Positions 43,808 to 53,162 of a DNA stretch of 64,000 bases are shown piece after piece. The stretch is from JBBDMC01 sp963775235. Lineage in GTDB: Bacteria > Pseudomonadota > Alphaproteobacteria > Rhizobiales > Kaistiaceae. How positions within the stretch are numbered: the first letter of the stretch is position 1; each line of letters begins with the position of its first letter. The stretch spans positions 1-64,000 of the forward strand of contig CAVZHY010000005.1 in NCBI GenBank assembly GCA_963775235.1, given 5' to 3'. Made by a program: the position numbers and the translations under genes. The notes under the pieces were generated by a model. The model was given only the letters and a program-made list of their open reading frames with translations. It did not search any database and was not told the DNA's origin.

Positions 43808-45530
43808 CTACTTCAGATAGGCTTCCGCGGCGTATCGGCGCATCATCCGCTGGCTGTTGAAATAGTAGGGAACGTAGCCGATGGATGGCCTCATCATTCG
43901 CCGCCAGCGGTCTGGTTGCTCGTAGTAGAGCGGCAGCACGAGTTTCTCCGAGCTTTTCGTAAAGAGGCGTTGCGTCCGTGGGTGCCGGTCCGCCCTCGCC
44001 GTCGACCCCGATCGCCCAGCCGGTGACGCCCTCGATGCACGCCTCGACCCACCACCCGTCGAGCACGCTGAGGTTGAGAACCCCGTTCAGCGCCGCCTTC
44101 ATGCCGCTGGTGCCGGAGGCCTCCAGGGGCGGCAGCGGCGTGTTGAGCCAGACATCCGCGCCCGCCACGCAGCGCCTTGGCGATCGCCATGTCGTAGTCC
44201 GGCAGGAAGAGCGCAGTCGATCTTGCCCGCTAGTTGCTCTGCATGACCCGATGCAGCTCGGCGATCGCTTCTTTGCCGCTCGGCATCGTGCGGGTGCGCC
44301 TTGCCGGCCATGACGATCTGGAGGGGATGGCGCTCGGCGATGCGCCTGAGCCGATCCAGATCAGTGAACAGCAGCAGCCGGGCGCTTGTAGCCGGTCATG
44401 CGCCGCGCGAAGCCCGATGATCGGCATATCCGGATTGAGCGCCAGGCCCGTGATTTCCTTGACCGTGTCCGACAGTTCGCTCTTGGCGGCTTGATGGCAG
44501 CTCCAGATCTCGTCCTCGGGGAGCTGCGAACGCCCGAACCAGAATTTCCGGTTCGTGCTGCCAGTGCGGAAAATGCGGCGTGAACAGAGCGGTGCGAAAT
44601 CGCTCGTGTGGCCCAGGTCCCGGCGTGAACGCCATTGGTGACGGCGTGGAATGCGATAGCCGGGGAACATGCGCTCGGTCGTCTCGGCATGACGCCGGGC
44701 TACACCGTTTACGTAGCCGGAGAGGTTGAGGGCGAGCCGGGTCATGTTAAGGCGATCGGCGCCTGCCGAGGCTCTTCAGGGCGCCCGTATCCACGAAATC
44801 GGCCAAGAAGCGTGTGAACAGCTCATAGGAGAAGCGAGTCGTGCCCCGCCTCGACCGGCGTGTGGGTGGTGAAGACACAGCGACGGCGCACTTCGGCGAT
44901 CTCGTACGGAGACTACGCGGTCTCGCAGGCGATCGCTCTGGCGGAGGTCGAAAGGTTGGAGCAGATCGAGCGTGAGAAAGGCGGCGTGGCCCTCGTTGAT
45001 GTGGTAGGTCTGAATGTCGAAGCCGAGCGCCTGGAGCAGCCGAATGCCGCCAATCCCGAGGACTATCTCCTGCTTCATCCGGTAGGCGTCGTCGTCGCCA
45101 TAGAGGTAATGGGTGATGTCCGGTCCTCTTGAGTCGTTCTGCTCGAGATCGGTGTCGAGCAGCAGGATCGGGACCTATGTGGCCGTCGGGGGAGGCATGG
45201 ACATAGAGCCAAGGGCGGATCCATACTTGTCGCGGCCTCGATGGTCACCGCGATCGGCGCGTCGAGCTGGCGTGCACAACAGTCGGCCGGATCCCACCAG
45301 TCGGGCGCTCTTGCCGGCGCCCGTCGGAGTCGATCACCTGGCGGAAGTAGCCGGCGCGGCTGGCCAGCGTCACAAAGACCATGGGCAGCTCGAGGTCGGC
45401 GCCGGACGCGGGCCGTATCGCCGGCCAGATATCCGAGGCCGCCCGCATAGGTGTGCATCTCTGAGCGGACGGCCAGTTCCATCGAAAAATAGGCAATGTG
45501 AGTGCGTGGGAGGAAAGGGCTGAGCGGCAT
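43808..45530 (-). pseudogene. glgP: Alpha-glucan (glycogen) phosphorylase, shattered by frameshifts
   Basis: Pieces in at least seven frame changes follow the order of the short (TIGR02094-like) phosphorylases: IAYFSMELAVRSEMHTYAGGLG (N-terminus), SFSY/IQTYHINEGHAAF, FTTHTPVEAGH-like HPHAGRG, GVARRHAETTERMFPGY, AVTNGVH, PIIGFARRMTGYKR, IVMAGKAHPHD, DVWLNTPLPPLEASGTSGMKAALNG (the lysine pyridoxal-phosphate region) and GVTGWAIG. The full extent is ATG 45530 to TAG at 43808-43810. The only other sugar-polymer gene nearby is the alginate-lyase-like one, so the gene is isolated. True decay is likelier here than a few read errors. Confidence 0.78.
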
Positions 45531-45777
45531 GCAACCTCGCTTCGCGAATCCGCCCGGTCCAATCCGGGGGGCGCGCGATGCACGTCCACGTGGCCACCGG
45601 TTTTGTCAAGGGCTGCCGGTGACTGGCGCGTCGCAAGCGTGGTTAACAGTCTGAGGCCAGGTTCGCTTTGTCGTCTCCCGCGACCGGCTTCACTTGATAG
45701 GGTTTCCGTGCTTTCTAACGCGGGCGCCACCGTTGGCCGGACAGCCGGCGGCACCGGGGTGGCGCGGCCAGGGACCG

Positions 45778-46479
45778 ATGGAATCCACTCTCGATTCAAT
45801 CAAGGGCTTGCTGGTGCCGGTCCGGCGCGAGGGCTGGCCGTTCATTGCCGGCCTTGTGGTTGCCGCGCTCCTGCTTGGTTGGGCCTGGCAGCCGTTGTTC
45901 TGGATAGGGCTGATCCTGGCCGCGTGGTGCACATTCTTCTTTCGCGATCCACGGCGGGTGACGCCGATCGATCCTGCCCTCGTCATTTCTCCCGCCGATG
46001 GCCGCGTGGCGGCCATCGCCAGCGTCGCGCCACCGCCCGAGCTGCAGCTCGCCGCGGGCGCATGGCGACGGGTCTCGATTTTCATGAACCTCTTCGATTG
46101 CCACGTAAACCGTGCGCCGCTGCCCGGTCTTATCAGCCGCATCGTTTATACCCCCGGCAAGTTCTTCAACGCCGAACTCGATAAGGCAAGCGAGGACAAC
46201 GAGCGCAACGGCCTCATCCTTGACACCGACCACGGTCCGGTCGCGGTCGTCCAGATCGCGGGACTGATCGCGCGGCGCATCGCCTGTTTTCCGGCCGAGG
46301 GCGACAGCCTGCTTGCCGGCGAGCGCTTCGGCCTGATTCGGTTCGGCTCGCGGGTGGATGTCTACCTGCCGCCGAGCGCAAACGTACTCGTTGCCGAAGG
46401 CCAGACGGCGATCGCCGGCGAGACGGTGATCGCCCGTTTCGGTATGCCATTGCCGGAAGTTCGAGTACGGGTGGATTGA
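45778..46479 (+). CDS. psd: Phosphatidylserine decarboxylase proenzyme
   Basis: It converts phosphatidylserine to phosphatidylethanolamine in the inner membrane. ATG at 45778 gives 233 residues, the size of the short proteobacterial/archaeal-type enzyme. A membrane segment (PFIAGLVVAALLLGWAW) comes first. Then ISPADGRVAAI, the FMNLFDCHVNRAP motif, and the C-terminal self-cleavage site FGSRVDVYLPP, where the Ser becomes the pyruvoyl group. It is followed 5 bp later by pssA, which makes its substrate, so they form one operon. Confidence 0.93.
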   Translation: MESTLDSIKGLLVPVRREGWPFIAGLVVAALLLGWAWQPLFWIGLILAAWCTFFFRDPRRVTPIDPALVISPADGRVAAIASVAPPPELQLAAGAWRRVSIFMNLFDCHVNRAPLPGLISRIVYTPGKFFNAELDKASEDNERNGLILDTDHGPVAVVQIAGLIARRIACFPAEGDSLLAGERFGLIRFGSRVDVYLPPSANVLVAEGQTAIAGETVIARFGMPLPEVRVRVD

Positions 46480-46483
46480 ACAG

Positions 46484-47368
46484 ATGTCGCTGTTTCAGCC
46501 ATTCGACCCGGACGAACTCCCCGGCCGCAAGCGCTTGCGTCAGTTGCAGCAGGTCCCGGTCCGCACGGTGCTGCCGAACCTGATAACGCTGCTGGCGTTG
46601 TGCGCGGGTCTCACTTCCATCCGCATGGCCACCGAGCAACGCTTCGATCTGGCCGTTGCGTTCATTGCCGTCGCTGCCGCCCTCGATGGCATCGACGGCC
46701 GTATGGCCCGCTTTCTCAAGTCCACGTCGCGTTTTGGCGCCGAACTGGATTCGATCACAGATTTTCTCAACTTCGGTGTGGCTCCGGCGATCCTGGTCTA
46801 CGTATGGGCGCTGGACGACCTGCGGTCGCTTGGCTGGATCGCGTCGCTTATCTTCGCCATCTGTGCGGCATTGAGGCTGGCGCGTTTTAACCTTGCCCTC
46901 GACGCCGTCGACAAACCCGAATGGAAGGCAAGTTTCTTTGTGGGGGTCCCGGCTCCGGCCGGTGCCATGACCGTGATGCTGCCGCTCTACGTCGAGCTTA
47001 TTGGCATTCCTCACGGTTTCCTCACGGCGCCGGTCGTCTTCGTCTATACGATCGCCGTCGGTTTGTTGATGGTGAGCCGGTTGCCGACGTGGTCGGGCAA
47101 GCTCATCGGCCAGCGCATGCCGCGCGACATGGTGGCGCCGCTGTTCGTCCTCGGCGTTCTGCTGGTCGCCTTCCTGCTGAGTTTCCCGTTCGAAACAATG
47201 GCGTCGCTGACCCTGGCCTACTGGGCATGTCTGCCGTTGAGCTGGCGCTCATACGAACGACACCTGCGTGCCGAGGCGGGCAAGGTCGCTCGCGACAAGT
47301 CCGGTGAGGATCAGTCGTCTCGCGCTGGCGATCGCTCGTCACCGCCGACTACTGACGGCGATCGATGA
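46484..47368 (+). CDS. pssA: CDP-diacylglycerol-serine O-phosphatidyltransferase
   Basis: It makes phosphatidylserine from CDP-diacylglycerol and serine. The 294-residue product has the CDP-alcohol phosphotransferase motif DGIDGRMARFLKSTSRFGAELDSITD split over residues about 67-92 (four aspartates plus the GAR-like core) and seven to eight membrane helices. It directly follows psd. The C-terminal 40 residues are soluble and charged (KVARDKSGEDQSSRAG...). The last 20 bp overlap a small convergent gene. Confidence 0.94.
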   Translation: MSLFQPFDPDELPGRKRLRQLQQVPVRTVLPNLITLLALCAGLTSIRMATEQRFDLAVAFIAVAAALDGIDGRMARFLKSTSRFGAELDSITDFLNFGVAPAILVYVWALDDLRSLGWIASLIFAICAALRLARFNLALDAVDKPEWKASFFVGVPAPAGAMTVMLPLYVELIGIPHGFLTAPVVFVYTIAVGLLMVSRLPTWSGKLIGQRMPRDMVAPLFVLGVLLVAFLLSFPFETMASLTLAYWACLPLSWRSYERHLRAEAGKVARDKSGEDQSSRAGDRSSPPTTDGDR

Positions 47369-47546
47369 GCTGCGGTGGATGAAGGTCGACCGGGGTCTTC
47401 GGGAACACCTTGCGCGCCGCGCCGAGCGCCGAAGAGCCCGTTTCCGGCGACATCAGCACCAGCATCTGTCGGAGACGTTTGACGTTGTCGTCGATCGCGT
47501 CCTGGAAATGCGGGTCGTCGGCCGTCAATTCCGGTTTGGTACTCAT
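47349..47546 (-). CDS. Hypothetical small protein
   Basis: From ATG 47546 the 65-residue product reads MSTKPELTADDPHFQDAIDDNVKRL with a helical central part and a Pro-rich end. The reading is protein-like (alternating acidic and hydrophobic residues) and does not look like a shadow of pssA, whose end it overlaps by 20 bp. Family unknown. It is transcribed toward pssA. Confidence 0.45.
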   Translation of the reverse strand: MSTKPELTADDPHFQDAIDDNVKRLRQMLVLMSPETGSSALGAARKVFPKTPVDLHPPQLIDRRQ

Positions 47547-47649
47547 TCCGCTGTTACCCGTCCTGGTCGCGGTGGCGAGAATGAGCATGGCGTTCGAACG
47601 TTAACGGCTCGTTAAGAATTGCGTCATTTGTGACCCGGAGCCAGCCATC

Positions 47650-48561
47650 ATGACGGAAAAGTACCCCCGCAACATGGTGGGATATGGCCGCAAGCCGCCC
47701 GATCCACGTTGGCCGGGCGATGCTGTGGTCGCTGTTCAGTTCGTGGTCAATTACGAGGAGGGTGGAGAGAACAACATTCTCGACGGCGATCCAGCTTCGG
47801 AGGCGTTCCTTTCGGAGATCGTCGGCGCACAGCCTTGGCCCGGCATGCGCCACATGAACATGGAATCGATCTACGAGTACGGATCGCGCGCCGGATTCTG
47901 GCGCCTGTGGCGCATGTTCACCGAGCGCGGAATCCAGCCGACGGTCTTTGGTGTTGCCCTCGCGCTCCAACGTAATCCCGAGGCGGTGGCGGCGATGAAG
48001 GAAGCCGGCTGGGAGATTGCCAGCCACGGGCTGAAGTGGATCGAATACAAGGATTTCACTAAGGCTGCCGAGCGCCAGCATCTCATGGAGGCGATACGGA
48101 TCCACGAGGAAGTCACTGGGGTAAGGCCGCTCGGAATCTACACTGGCCGCTCCTCGGCCCATACCGTCAGCCTGGCGGCGGAGGAGGGGGGTTTCGTGTA
48201 CTGCTCGGACGCCTACGCCGACGATCTGCCGTATTGGATCGACGGCTCGCGGGGGCCGTTCCTGATCGTGCCATACACGCTTGATGCCAACGACATGCGT
48301 TTTGCAACCGCACAGGGCTTCAATTCCGGCGACCAGTTTTTCAGTTACCTCAAGGACGGCTTCGACTACCTTTACGCAGAGGGCGAGGGCGGGGCGCCCA
48401 AAATGATGTCGGTCGGGCTCCACTGCCGCCTTGCCGGACGTCCCGGCCGGGCCGCGGCGCTCGCCCGCTTCCTTGACTACGTGAATTCGAAGGACCAAGT
48501 GTGGCTGCCTCGGCGCATCGACATCGCCTGGCACTGGCATGCCCACCACAAGCCCGGCTAG
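47650..48561 (+). CDS. puuE: Polysaccharide deacetylase family protein, allantoinase (PuuE)-like
   Basis: The 303-residue product has the PuuE-type start (MVGYGRKPPDPRWPGDAVVAVQFVVNYEEGGENN), the NodB-homology metal motif ASHGLKWIEY with the His ligand, GIYTGRSSAHTVSLA (conserved), and a C-terminal HWHAHH region. PuuE hydrolyses allantoin to allantoate in purine breakdown, but the larger family also includes chitin and peptidoglycan deacetylases. No other purine-catabolism gene is visible, so the allantoinase role is likely but not proven. Confidence 0.82.
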   Translation: MTEKYPRNMVGYGRKPPDPRWPGDAVVAVQFVVNYEEGGENNILDGDPASEAFLSEIVGAQPWPGMRHMNMESIYEYGSRAGFWRLWRMFTERGIQPTVFGVALALQRNPEAVAAMKEAGWEIASHGLKWIEYKDFTKAAERQHLMEAIRIHEEVTGVRPLGIYTGRSSAHTVSLAAEEGGFVYCSDAYADDLPYWIDGSRGPFLIVPYTLDANDMRFATAQGFNSGDQFFSYLKDGFDYLYAEGEGGAPKMMSVGLHCRLAGRPGRAAALARFLDYVNSKDQVWLPRRIDIAWHWHAHHKPG

Positions 48562-48590
48562 GCCGAGGCGCTAACGCCAGCGGGTCTGTA

Positions 48591-48881
48591 TCAGGCGGCT
48601 TGGCTTTTGATTTCGTCGAACGCGACGCCCATCAGATGGTCAGTGCGCCACATGATGGTGCACTGACGGTGCGCGCTTGAGGAATCAAGCGCGATTTCGA
48701 ACTGGGACGGAATACCAAACAGGCTTGGCATCTCGAGCATGGCTCCGCCCGGCGACAGGTTCCGGACCCGGCAATCGAACACCGAATAGCCGTGGTTGAA
48801 GATGATGCGTGCGCCCTTGAGGACCCGCTGGCGCGGCTCGTGACGGCTATCGGGCCCATCACCTTGCCCATGCGCTTCCAT
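48591..48881 (-). CDS. PilZ domain protein
   Basis: ATG at 48881 gives 96 residues. The PilZ fold is recognised from RHEPRQRVLKGARIIF (the RxxxR c-di-GMP motif), DCRVRNLSPGGAMLEM (the D/NxSxxG motif) and VAFDEI at the end. The two motifs that bind c-di-GMP are both present, so the protein is a plausible second-messenger receptor. An in-frame ATG at 48911 is a possible longer start. Confidence 0.85.
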   Translation of the reverse strand: MEAHGQGDGPDSRHEPRQRVLKGARIIFNHGYSVFDCRVRNLSPGGAMLEMPSLFGIPSQFEIALDSSSAHRQCTIMWRTDHLMGVAFDEIKSQAA

Positions 48882-49084
48882 CTTTTGCCTCCGGCAAACC
48901 TTGTCCCGCACTTGGGACTTTTGACGATGTATTTCAATGGTTGCGCGCCTGTAAACGAATTAGCTTCATTAATCTTAAAAGCCGGACCATCAACCACGCG
49001 GAATTCAGCTCGGCGGCAGGTTTCAGACCTGCCAAGGACGATGCAGGCCCACCGCCCGTCATGGAAGCGACACCGATCCGAAAT

Positions 49085-49255
49085 CGTGGTGTCGCGCACG
49101 ACACTTAGTTTCGGCACGGCTGAGAAACGAAATCGGGGAGTGAACCACCCTCGATGATCGTGGCCGCGTATACGCTGTCGGCGGCCGATGGTTCGTGTAG
49201 GGTCGTCCGTCGTGTGACGCCGACCTTTGCCGCCGCGAGGTCGGCGTCATTTTTT
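49085..49255 (+). ncRNA. Candidate structured small RNA
   Basis: Three structures follow each other: GTGTCG-CGCA-CGACAC (49089-49104), a two-part stem formed by GAACCA (49142-49147) with TGGTTC (49189-49194) around GGCCGC (49162-49167) with GCGGCC (49181-49186), and then a strong intrinsic terminator (49216-49255). No plus-strand gene ends just before it. A terminator that closes nothing but a short structured stretch is the typical mark of an sRNA gene. No family is recognised and no promoter was identified, so this remains a hypothesis. Confidence 0.4.
49216..49255 (+). terminator. Strong Rho-independent terminator
   Basis: A perfect 11-bp GC-rich stem (GACGCCGACCT / AGGTCGGCGTC, 49216-49226 and 49238-49248) with an 11-base loop is followed by ATTTTTT. 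It is the clearest intrinsic terminator in the window and points along the plus strand, 655 bp beyond the nearest plus-strand gene (puuE). Confidence 0.85.
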
Positions 49256-49463
49256 CGCATGATCCGGCACGCTGCCGCCGGTTGGCGCATGAAGCGCTGC
49301 ACTGTGTCTTGAAAGCCACGGCTAAATGGCGGCGGTGCTGGGTTTTGATGATCGCTGGGCCGGTCCAAAGATGCCGTGTGGGGGATTGCGGAATCGCCGC
49401 AATGTCCACATTATTCCCGGCGAATAGATGCCGTTCGGTAGTTCGCGAAAAAGCGTCGGAAAC

Positions 49464-49988
49464 ATGCGCACTGGGCCACGTCGGGTAGAGTGGCGGCGGA
49501 AACTCGCCGCCACCGCTGTCATGTGTTTGTTGTGCTTGGAGACCTTGCCCGCAGTCGGGGCCGCCGACGCCGCGGGGCCTTTCGATGGGCTGAGCGGGCT
49601 TTGGTCGGGAAGCGGCACGGTCACTTACGCCAGCGGCACCAAGGAGCGCTTGCGCTGCCGGGTTCAGTACGTTCAGAGCAATGTGGACAATCTCCAGCAA
49701 GCGCTTCGCTGCGCGTCCGACAGCTACAAATTCGAAATCAACGCCTACTTCGACCACGTCAACGGCAAAATCGCCGGCACGTGGGCCGAGTTGACCATGG
49801 ATGTGCGCGGCACCATCGACGGAACCGTGGATGGCGGTGTCATCAAGGGTGACCTGGACGGGCCGGGCTTCGTGGCTCAACTCATCGTCAACACGCGCGG
49901 CGATCGCCAGCACGTCACGATTGAAGCCAATCTTCAGGAGATCCGGGCGGTTGACATCGAAGTGCGAAAGACCGCGAGCGCAAACTAA
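49464..49988 (+). CDS. Hypothetical exported protein
   Basis: The chosen ATG at 49464 opens an Arg-rich n-region and a hydrophobic core (MCLLCLETLPAVGA) of a signal peptide; ATG 49428 would add 12 residues. The mature part is a compact beta-rich domain (GLSGLWSGSGTVTYASGTKERL, then LRCASDSYKFEI, IAGTWAELTMDVRGTIDG, and a final strand pair). This WSGxGT beta-barrel-like pattern is common in small uncharacterised exported proteins of Hyphomicrobiales. No function is known. It precedes the RND transporter gene by about 95 bp and may belong to its transcript. Confidence 0.65.
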   Translation: MRTGPRRVEWRRKLAATAVMCLLCLETLPAVGAADAAGPFDGLSGLWSGSGTVTYASGTKERLRCRVQYVQSNVDNLQQALRCASDSYKFEINAYFDHVNGKIAGTWAELTMDVRGTIDGTVDGGVIKGDLDGPGFVAQLIVNTRGDRQHVTIEANLQEIRAVDIEVRKTASAN

Positions 49989-50084
49989 CCGGTAGGTCTG
50001 CACCGGCCGGCATAACCCGCGCCAAGCGCGGTGCATTACGCCACACGGGTGCAGCCGGCGCCACGCAAACCGGAGAGATGACCC

Positions 50085-52487
50085 ATGGCCAAAATGCCGC
50101 GATTGCCAGGGATCACGCTGGGGGTTGAGCGGCTCGGTCTCTTTGCTCTGCGGTTTCCGCTCGTCGCCGCCCTGTTGGCTGTTCTGGTGGCGCTCGCAGC
50201 CGCCTATGGCGTCAGCTTGCTCAAGGTCGACGATTCACTGAGCCAGCTGTTTCGATCCAATACCCCCGAGTATCGTCAGTATGAGGAGGTGTCCCGCCGC
50301 TTCCCCTCGGCCGAGTACGATGTTCTTCTGGTCGTTGAGGGCGACGTCCTCGATCGCGATTCCCTGCAGGCGTATCGCGATCTGACCACCGACGTTCAGT
50401 TGGTCGACGGAACAACCGGCGTCTTGTCGCTGTTCTCGGCGCGCCAGCCGCCGGAAGGCGGCCACCTGCCCGAACCGCTCTTCCCGCTCGATCTACCGAC
50501 CGGTGACGCTTACCAGACGTTCGTCGGCAAGGTCATGAGCAACGAAATTATTCGTGGCAAGCTTCTGTCAGAGGATGGCACTCTCGCCCTCGCCGTCATC
50601 TCACTCGATCCGGCGGTCTTCGGCAGCAGCGGTCTCGGGCGCGTCGTCGATGATATACGCCAGTACGTCAATGAAGACCTCGCCGGCACCAAGGTCACCG
50701 GGCGATTGTCCGGCGTGCCGGTGATGCAACTGGAGATCCGCAACGCCGTCCAACACGATCAGTTGATTTACAACGCCATCGGATTCATCGCCGGGTGCAT
50801 GATTGCGGTCGTGTTCTTCCGTCGCATCTCGTTCATGATCATCGCCGCCGGCCCGCCGCTGGTCGCCATGCTTTGGTCGCTCGGTTTCCTCGGGTGGCTC
50901 GATTTCCGTCTGAACATGTTCCTCAACGTCATGACTCCGCTGATCATGGTCATGGCGTTCTCCGACTCGATGCAGCTCACCTTCGCTGCGCGTGATCGTT
51001 TGCTGAAGGGCGAGACCAAATACCAGGCTATGCGCAACGTGATCCTGACGGTGGGACCGGCCTGCGTGCTAACTTCGCTCGCCGCCGCGCTGTCCTTCGT
51101 GGCGCTCCTGTTTTCCGACTCGGACCTCATCCGGGCCTTCGGAGCCGCTGGCGCCATGTCTGCGGCCATTGCGTTTGTCGCGGTCATCATGCTGGTGCCG
51201 TTGCTCACCGTACTGTTGGTGCGCAACGAGGACCGCTTTGCCCAAAAAGTCGCCGGGTCGGATGTGGCGATCGACGGCCTGAGACGTTTCTGCGACTGGG
51301 TCGCCGGCAAGATGGCGCGGCGGCCGCTGCTCTACAGCCTGGTCAGTGTGGTCATCGTGGTTGCCCTGACCTTCGGATACGCCAGCCTCGATCCTCGCTA
51401 TCGCCTTGCCGACCAGGTGCCCAACAAGGAGCAGGCCGTAGCGGCCAGCCAATCCCTCGACCAGAAGCTGACGGGCGCTAACCCAATCGATGTCCTCATT
51501 CAGTTCCCGCCCGGCAAAGGGCTCTACGATCCCGAAACCCTCGATACAATTGCGGCCGTGCACGCTAAGGTCGAGGGCGCTGCTGGCGTGGGCAACGTCT
51601 GGTCGTTGGAGAGCCTGCGCCAATGGCTAAAGGAGAAGGCGGGTGTCGCCGACACGGCGACCCTCAAGCAGTACGTCGACATGCTGCCTGAAGCACTGAC
51701 CCGTCGGTTTGTGTCCAAGGAACAGGACGCTGTGGTTGTGTCGGGCCGCGTGCCCGACAGCGATGCCAGTCAGCTTCTCCCGGTCATCAATCACCTCGAC
51801 ACGAGCATCAATGAGGTCCGCGAGGCCCATCCCGGCTATCAGATCTCGGTTACCGGCCTTTCGGCGATCGCTGCCCGCAACAGCGCCTCGATGATCGGCA
51901 AGCTGAGCACCGGTCTGACGATCGAGATGGCATTTGTCGCCGTCCTCCTCGGCATCGCGTTCCGCTCTTTCTTTGTTGGGGCCGTTGCTGTCCTTCCGGG
52001 CCTCTTCCCGATCGTGATCGCCGGCGCGGTGTTGCGCGTGCTGGGCGAAGGTTTGCAGTTTGCCAGCATCGTTGCCCTGACGGTCGCTTTCGGCCTCGGA
52101 CTGAGCGCGACCATCCAATATCTCAACCGGCTGCGGCTGGAGTATGCGTCTGGCGAAGACCCCGAGGCTGCCGTCAGGCGGGCAACTGCGATGGTCGGCC
52201 CCGCCCTGATCCTGACTTCACTGGTGCTCGCTTTCGGTCTCGGCGTCACCATTTTTTCGGATTTGCCGTCACTGCGTCTGTTTGGATGGCTGGGCGCGTT
52301 CACGCTGCTCGCCGCGCTCGGCGGCGACCTGTTGATATTGCCGGCAACCGCCGTCTTCCTGCGACGCCTGATGCGGACCTTTCGTGGACCGCAGCGATCG
52401 GCGCCAGTCGCGAGCGAGACGGCGTCCGAAAACAGGCATTCGTCGGACCTCGGCATGGAGACGCCGGGCGCCGACGGCACACCCTGA
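50085..52487 (+). CDS. RND superfamily transporter (MMPL/HpnN-like)
   Basis: The 800-residue product has two repeats of a large periplasmic loop plus six transmembrane helices: one helix near residue 30, a loop to about 225, helices from 228 to 405, then the same again from about 435. The first repeat contains the characteristic LMVMAFSDSMQLTFAARDRL and the second the equivalent ALTVAFGLGLSATIQYLNRLRL. Such proteins export lipids or hopanoids in an ion-driven way. The intramembrane Asp expected in repeat 1 is present (FSDSMQ); the matching position in repeat 2 reads GLS instead. The C-terminus is soluble and Pro/Ser-rich. Substrate unknown. Confidence 0.86.
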   Translation: MAKMPRLPGITLGVERLGLFALRFPLVAALLAVLVALAAAYGVSLLKVDDSLSQLFRSNTPEYRQYEEVSRRFPSAEYDVLLVVEGDVLDRDSLQAYRDLTTDVQLVDGTTGVLSLFSARQPPEGGHLPEPLFPLDLPTGDAYQTFVGKVMSNEIIRGKLLSEDGTLALAVISLDPAVFGSSGLGRVVDDIRQYVNEDLAGTKVTGRLSGVPVMQLEIRNAVQHDQLIYNAIGFIAGCMIAVVFFRRISFMIIAAGPPLVAMLWSLGFLGWLDFRLNMFLNVMTPLIMVMAFSDSMQLTFAARDRLLKGETKYQAMRNVILTVGPACVLTSLAAALSFVALLFSDSDLIRAFGAAGAMSAAIAFVAVIMLVPLLTVLLVRNEDRFAQKVAGSDVAIDGLRRFCDWVAGKMARRPLLYSLVSVVIVVALTFGYASLDPRYRLADQVPNKEQAVAASQSLDQKLTGANPIDVLIQFPPGKGLYDPETLDTIAAVHAKVEGAAGVGNVWSLESLRQWLKEKAGVADTATLKQYVDMLPEALTRRFVSKEQDAVVVSGRVPDSDASQLLPVINHLDTSINEVREAHPGYQISVTGLSAIAARNSASMIGKLSTGLTIEMAFVAVLLGIAFRSFFVGAVAVLPGLFPIVIAGAVLRVLGEGLQFASIVALTVAFGLGLSATIQYLNRLRLEYASGEDPEAAVRRATAMVGPALILTSLVLAFGLGVTIFSDLPSLRLFGWLGAFTLLAALGGDLLILPATAVFLRRLMRTFRGPQRSAPVASETASENRHSSDLGMETPGADGTP

Positions 52488-52550
52488 CAAGATCTATCGC
52501 CACCGCGGCGTCGACGCTGTGGCCATAACAAGCAAAAACGGGAGGAGTCG

Positions 52551-53036
52551 ATGAGGCGTTCGTGGATCGACGCGAGGCTCGTGAGCGTCGCATGTTTGCT
52601 GACGGCTTTCCTCGCGGTTTCAATTGTGCCAGTCGCGGCGGCGCCCCAGGACGAGGTACTGGCGGCCATGGACAAGTGGGCGGAGACCTATGCCTCCGCT
52701 ACTGGTCCCGAGCCGATGCTCGCGCTCTACACGCCCGACGCGGTCTTCTGGGGAACAAATGCCCGTGAGCCCTTCGTTGGCCCGGCCGCCTTTGCACCGT
52801 ATTTCAAGCTGCAATTCGACAACTACACCAATCGCAAAGTCGTGTTTCACAATCCGCAAATTCGTGTCTATGGCGACGGCATGTTCGCGACCAGCACCGG
52901 AACCTACGAATTCAACGTGACTCTTCCTAACGGGCAGCCTGTTCGGGTCGAAAACCGTTACAGTTTTGCGCTGGTAAAGGTGGGCGGCAGATGGTTGATC
53001 GCGCAGCACCATTCCTCCGCCATGCCGCCGCCGTAG
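52551..53036 (+). CDS. SgcJ/EcaC-type NTF2-like exported protein
   Basis: The 161-residue product has a signal peptide ending PVAAAP and then an NTF2-like domain: AMDKWAETYASATGPEPMLALYTPDAVFWGT, then PAAFAPYFKLQF, RVYGDGMFATSTGTYEF and ALVKVGGRWLIAQHHSS. The final His pair is typical of the group. Members dimerise around a small-molecule pocket, and most have no known ligand. ATG at 52551 follows GGGAGG. It follows the RND gene by 63 bp. Confidence 0.85.
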   Translation: MRRSWIDARLVSVACLLTAFLAVSIVPVAAAPQDEVLAAMDKWAETYASATGPEPMLALYTPDAVFWGTNAREPFVGPAAFAPYFKLQFDNYTNRKVVFHNPQIRVYGDGMFATSTGTYEFNVTLPNGQPVRVENRYSFALVKVGGRWLIAQHHSSAMPPP

Positions 53037-53079
53037 CGTCGCGGCGCTGAGAGGTCGCGCACGAATCTGAGAGCGCGCC

Positions 53080-53109
53080 CGCCCGAAGGGCGTCTTGCGG
53101 GTTGCGTCT
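53080..53109 (+). terminator. Possible terminator after the NTF2-like gene
   Basis: The hairpin CGCCC-GAA-GGGCG is flanked by CCCGC and GCGGG further out, and GCGTCTTTTG follows. It would end the RND/NTF2-like transcript, which converges with the CocE gene. Confidence 0.35.
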
Positions 53110-53162
53110 TTTGCCCTAAGAATCCTTTGGACGCCGGATGTCGGGTACACGTGCCAGCCGCT

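Larger units (their letters stand above)
48882..49427. other. Intergenic region with a candidate small RNA, no protein gene recognised
   Basis: Frames crossing this 546-bp gap are shadows without protein-like content. The right half holds nested inverted repeats and a strong terminator on the plus strand (see the ncRNA and terminator entries), which suggests that the region is transcribed but not translated. Confidence 0.45.

Noticed and set aside
41754..44168. Very long open frame on the minus strand (about 800 codons)
   Set aside because: It lies antisense to the intact Atm1-like ABC gene and has low-complexity Asp/Arg/Gly/His content; only its left-reading tail shares sense with the glgP relic.
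48632..49117. Second minus-strand protein overlapping the PilZ gene
   Set aside because: It is out of frame with the well-supported PilZ domain and lacks any fold motif.
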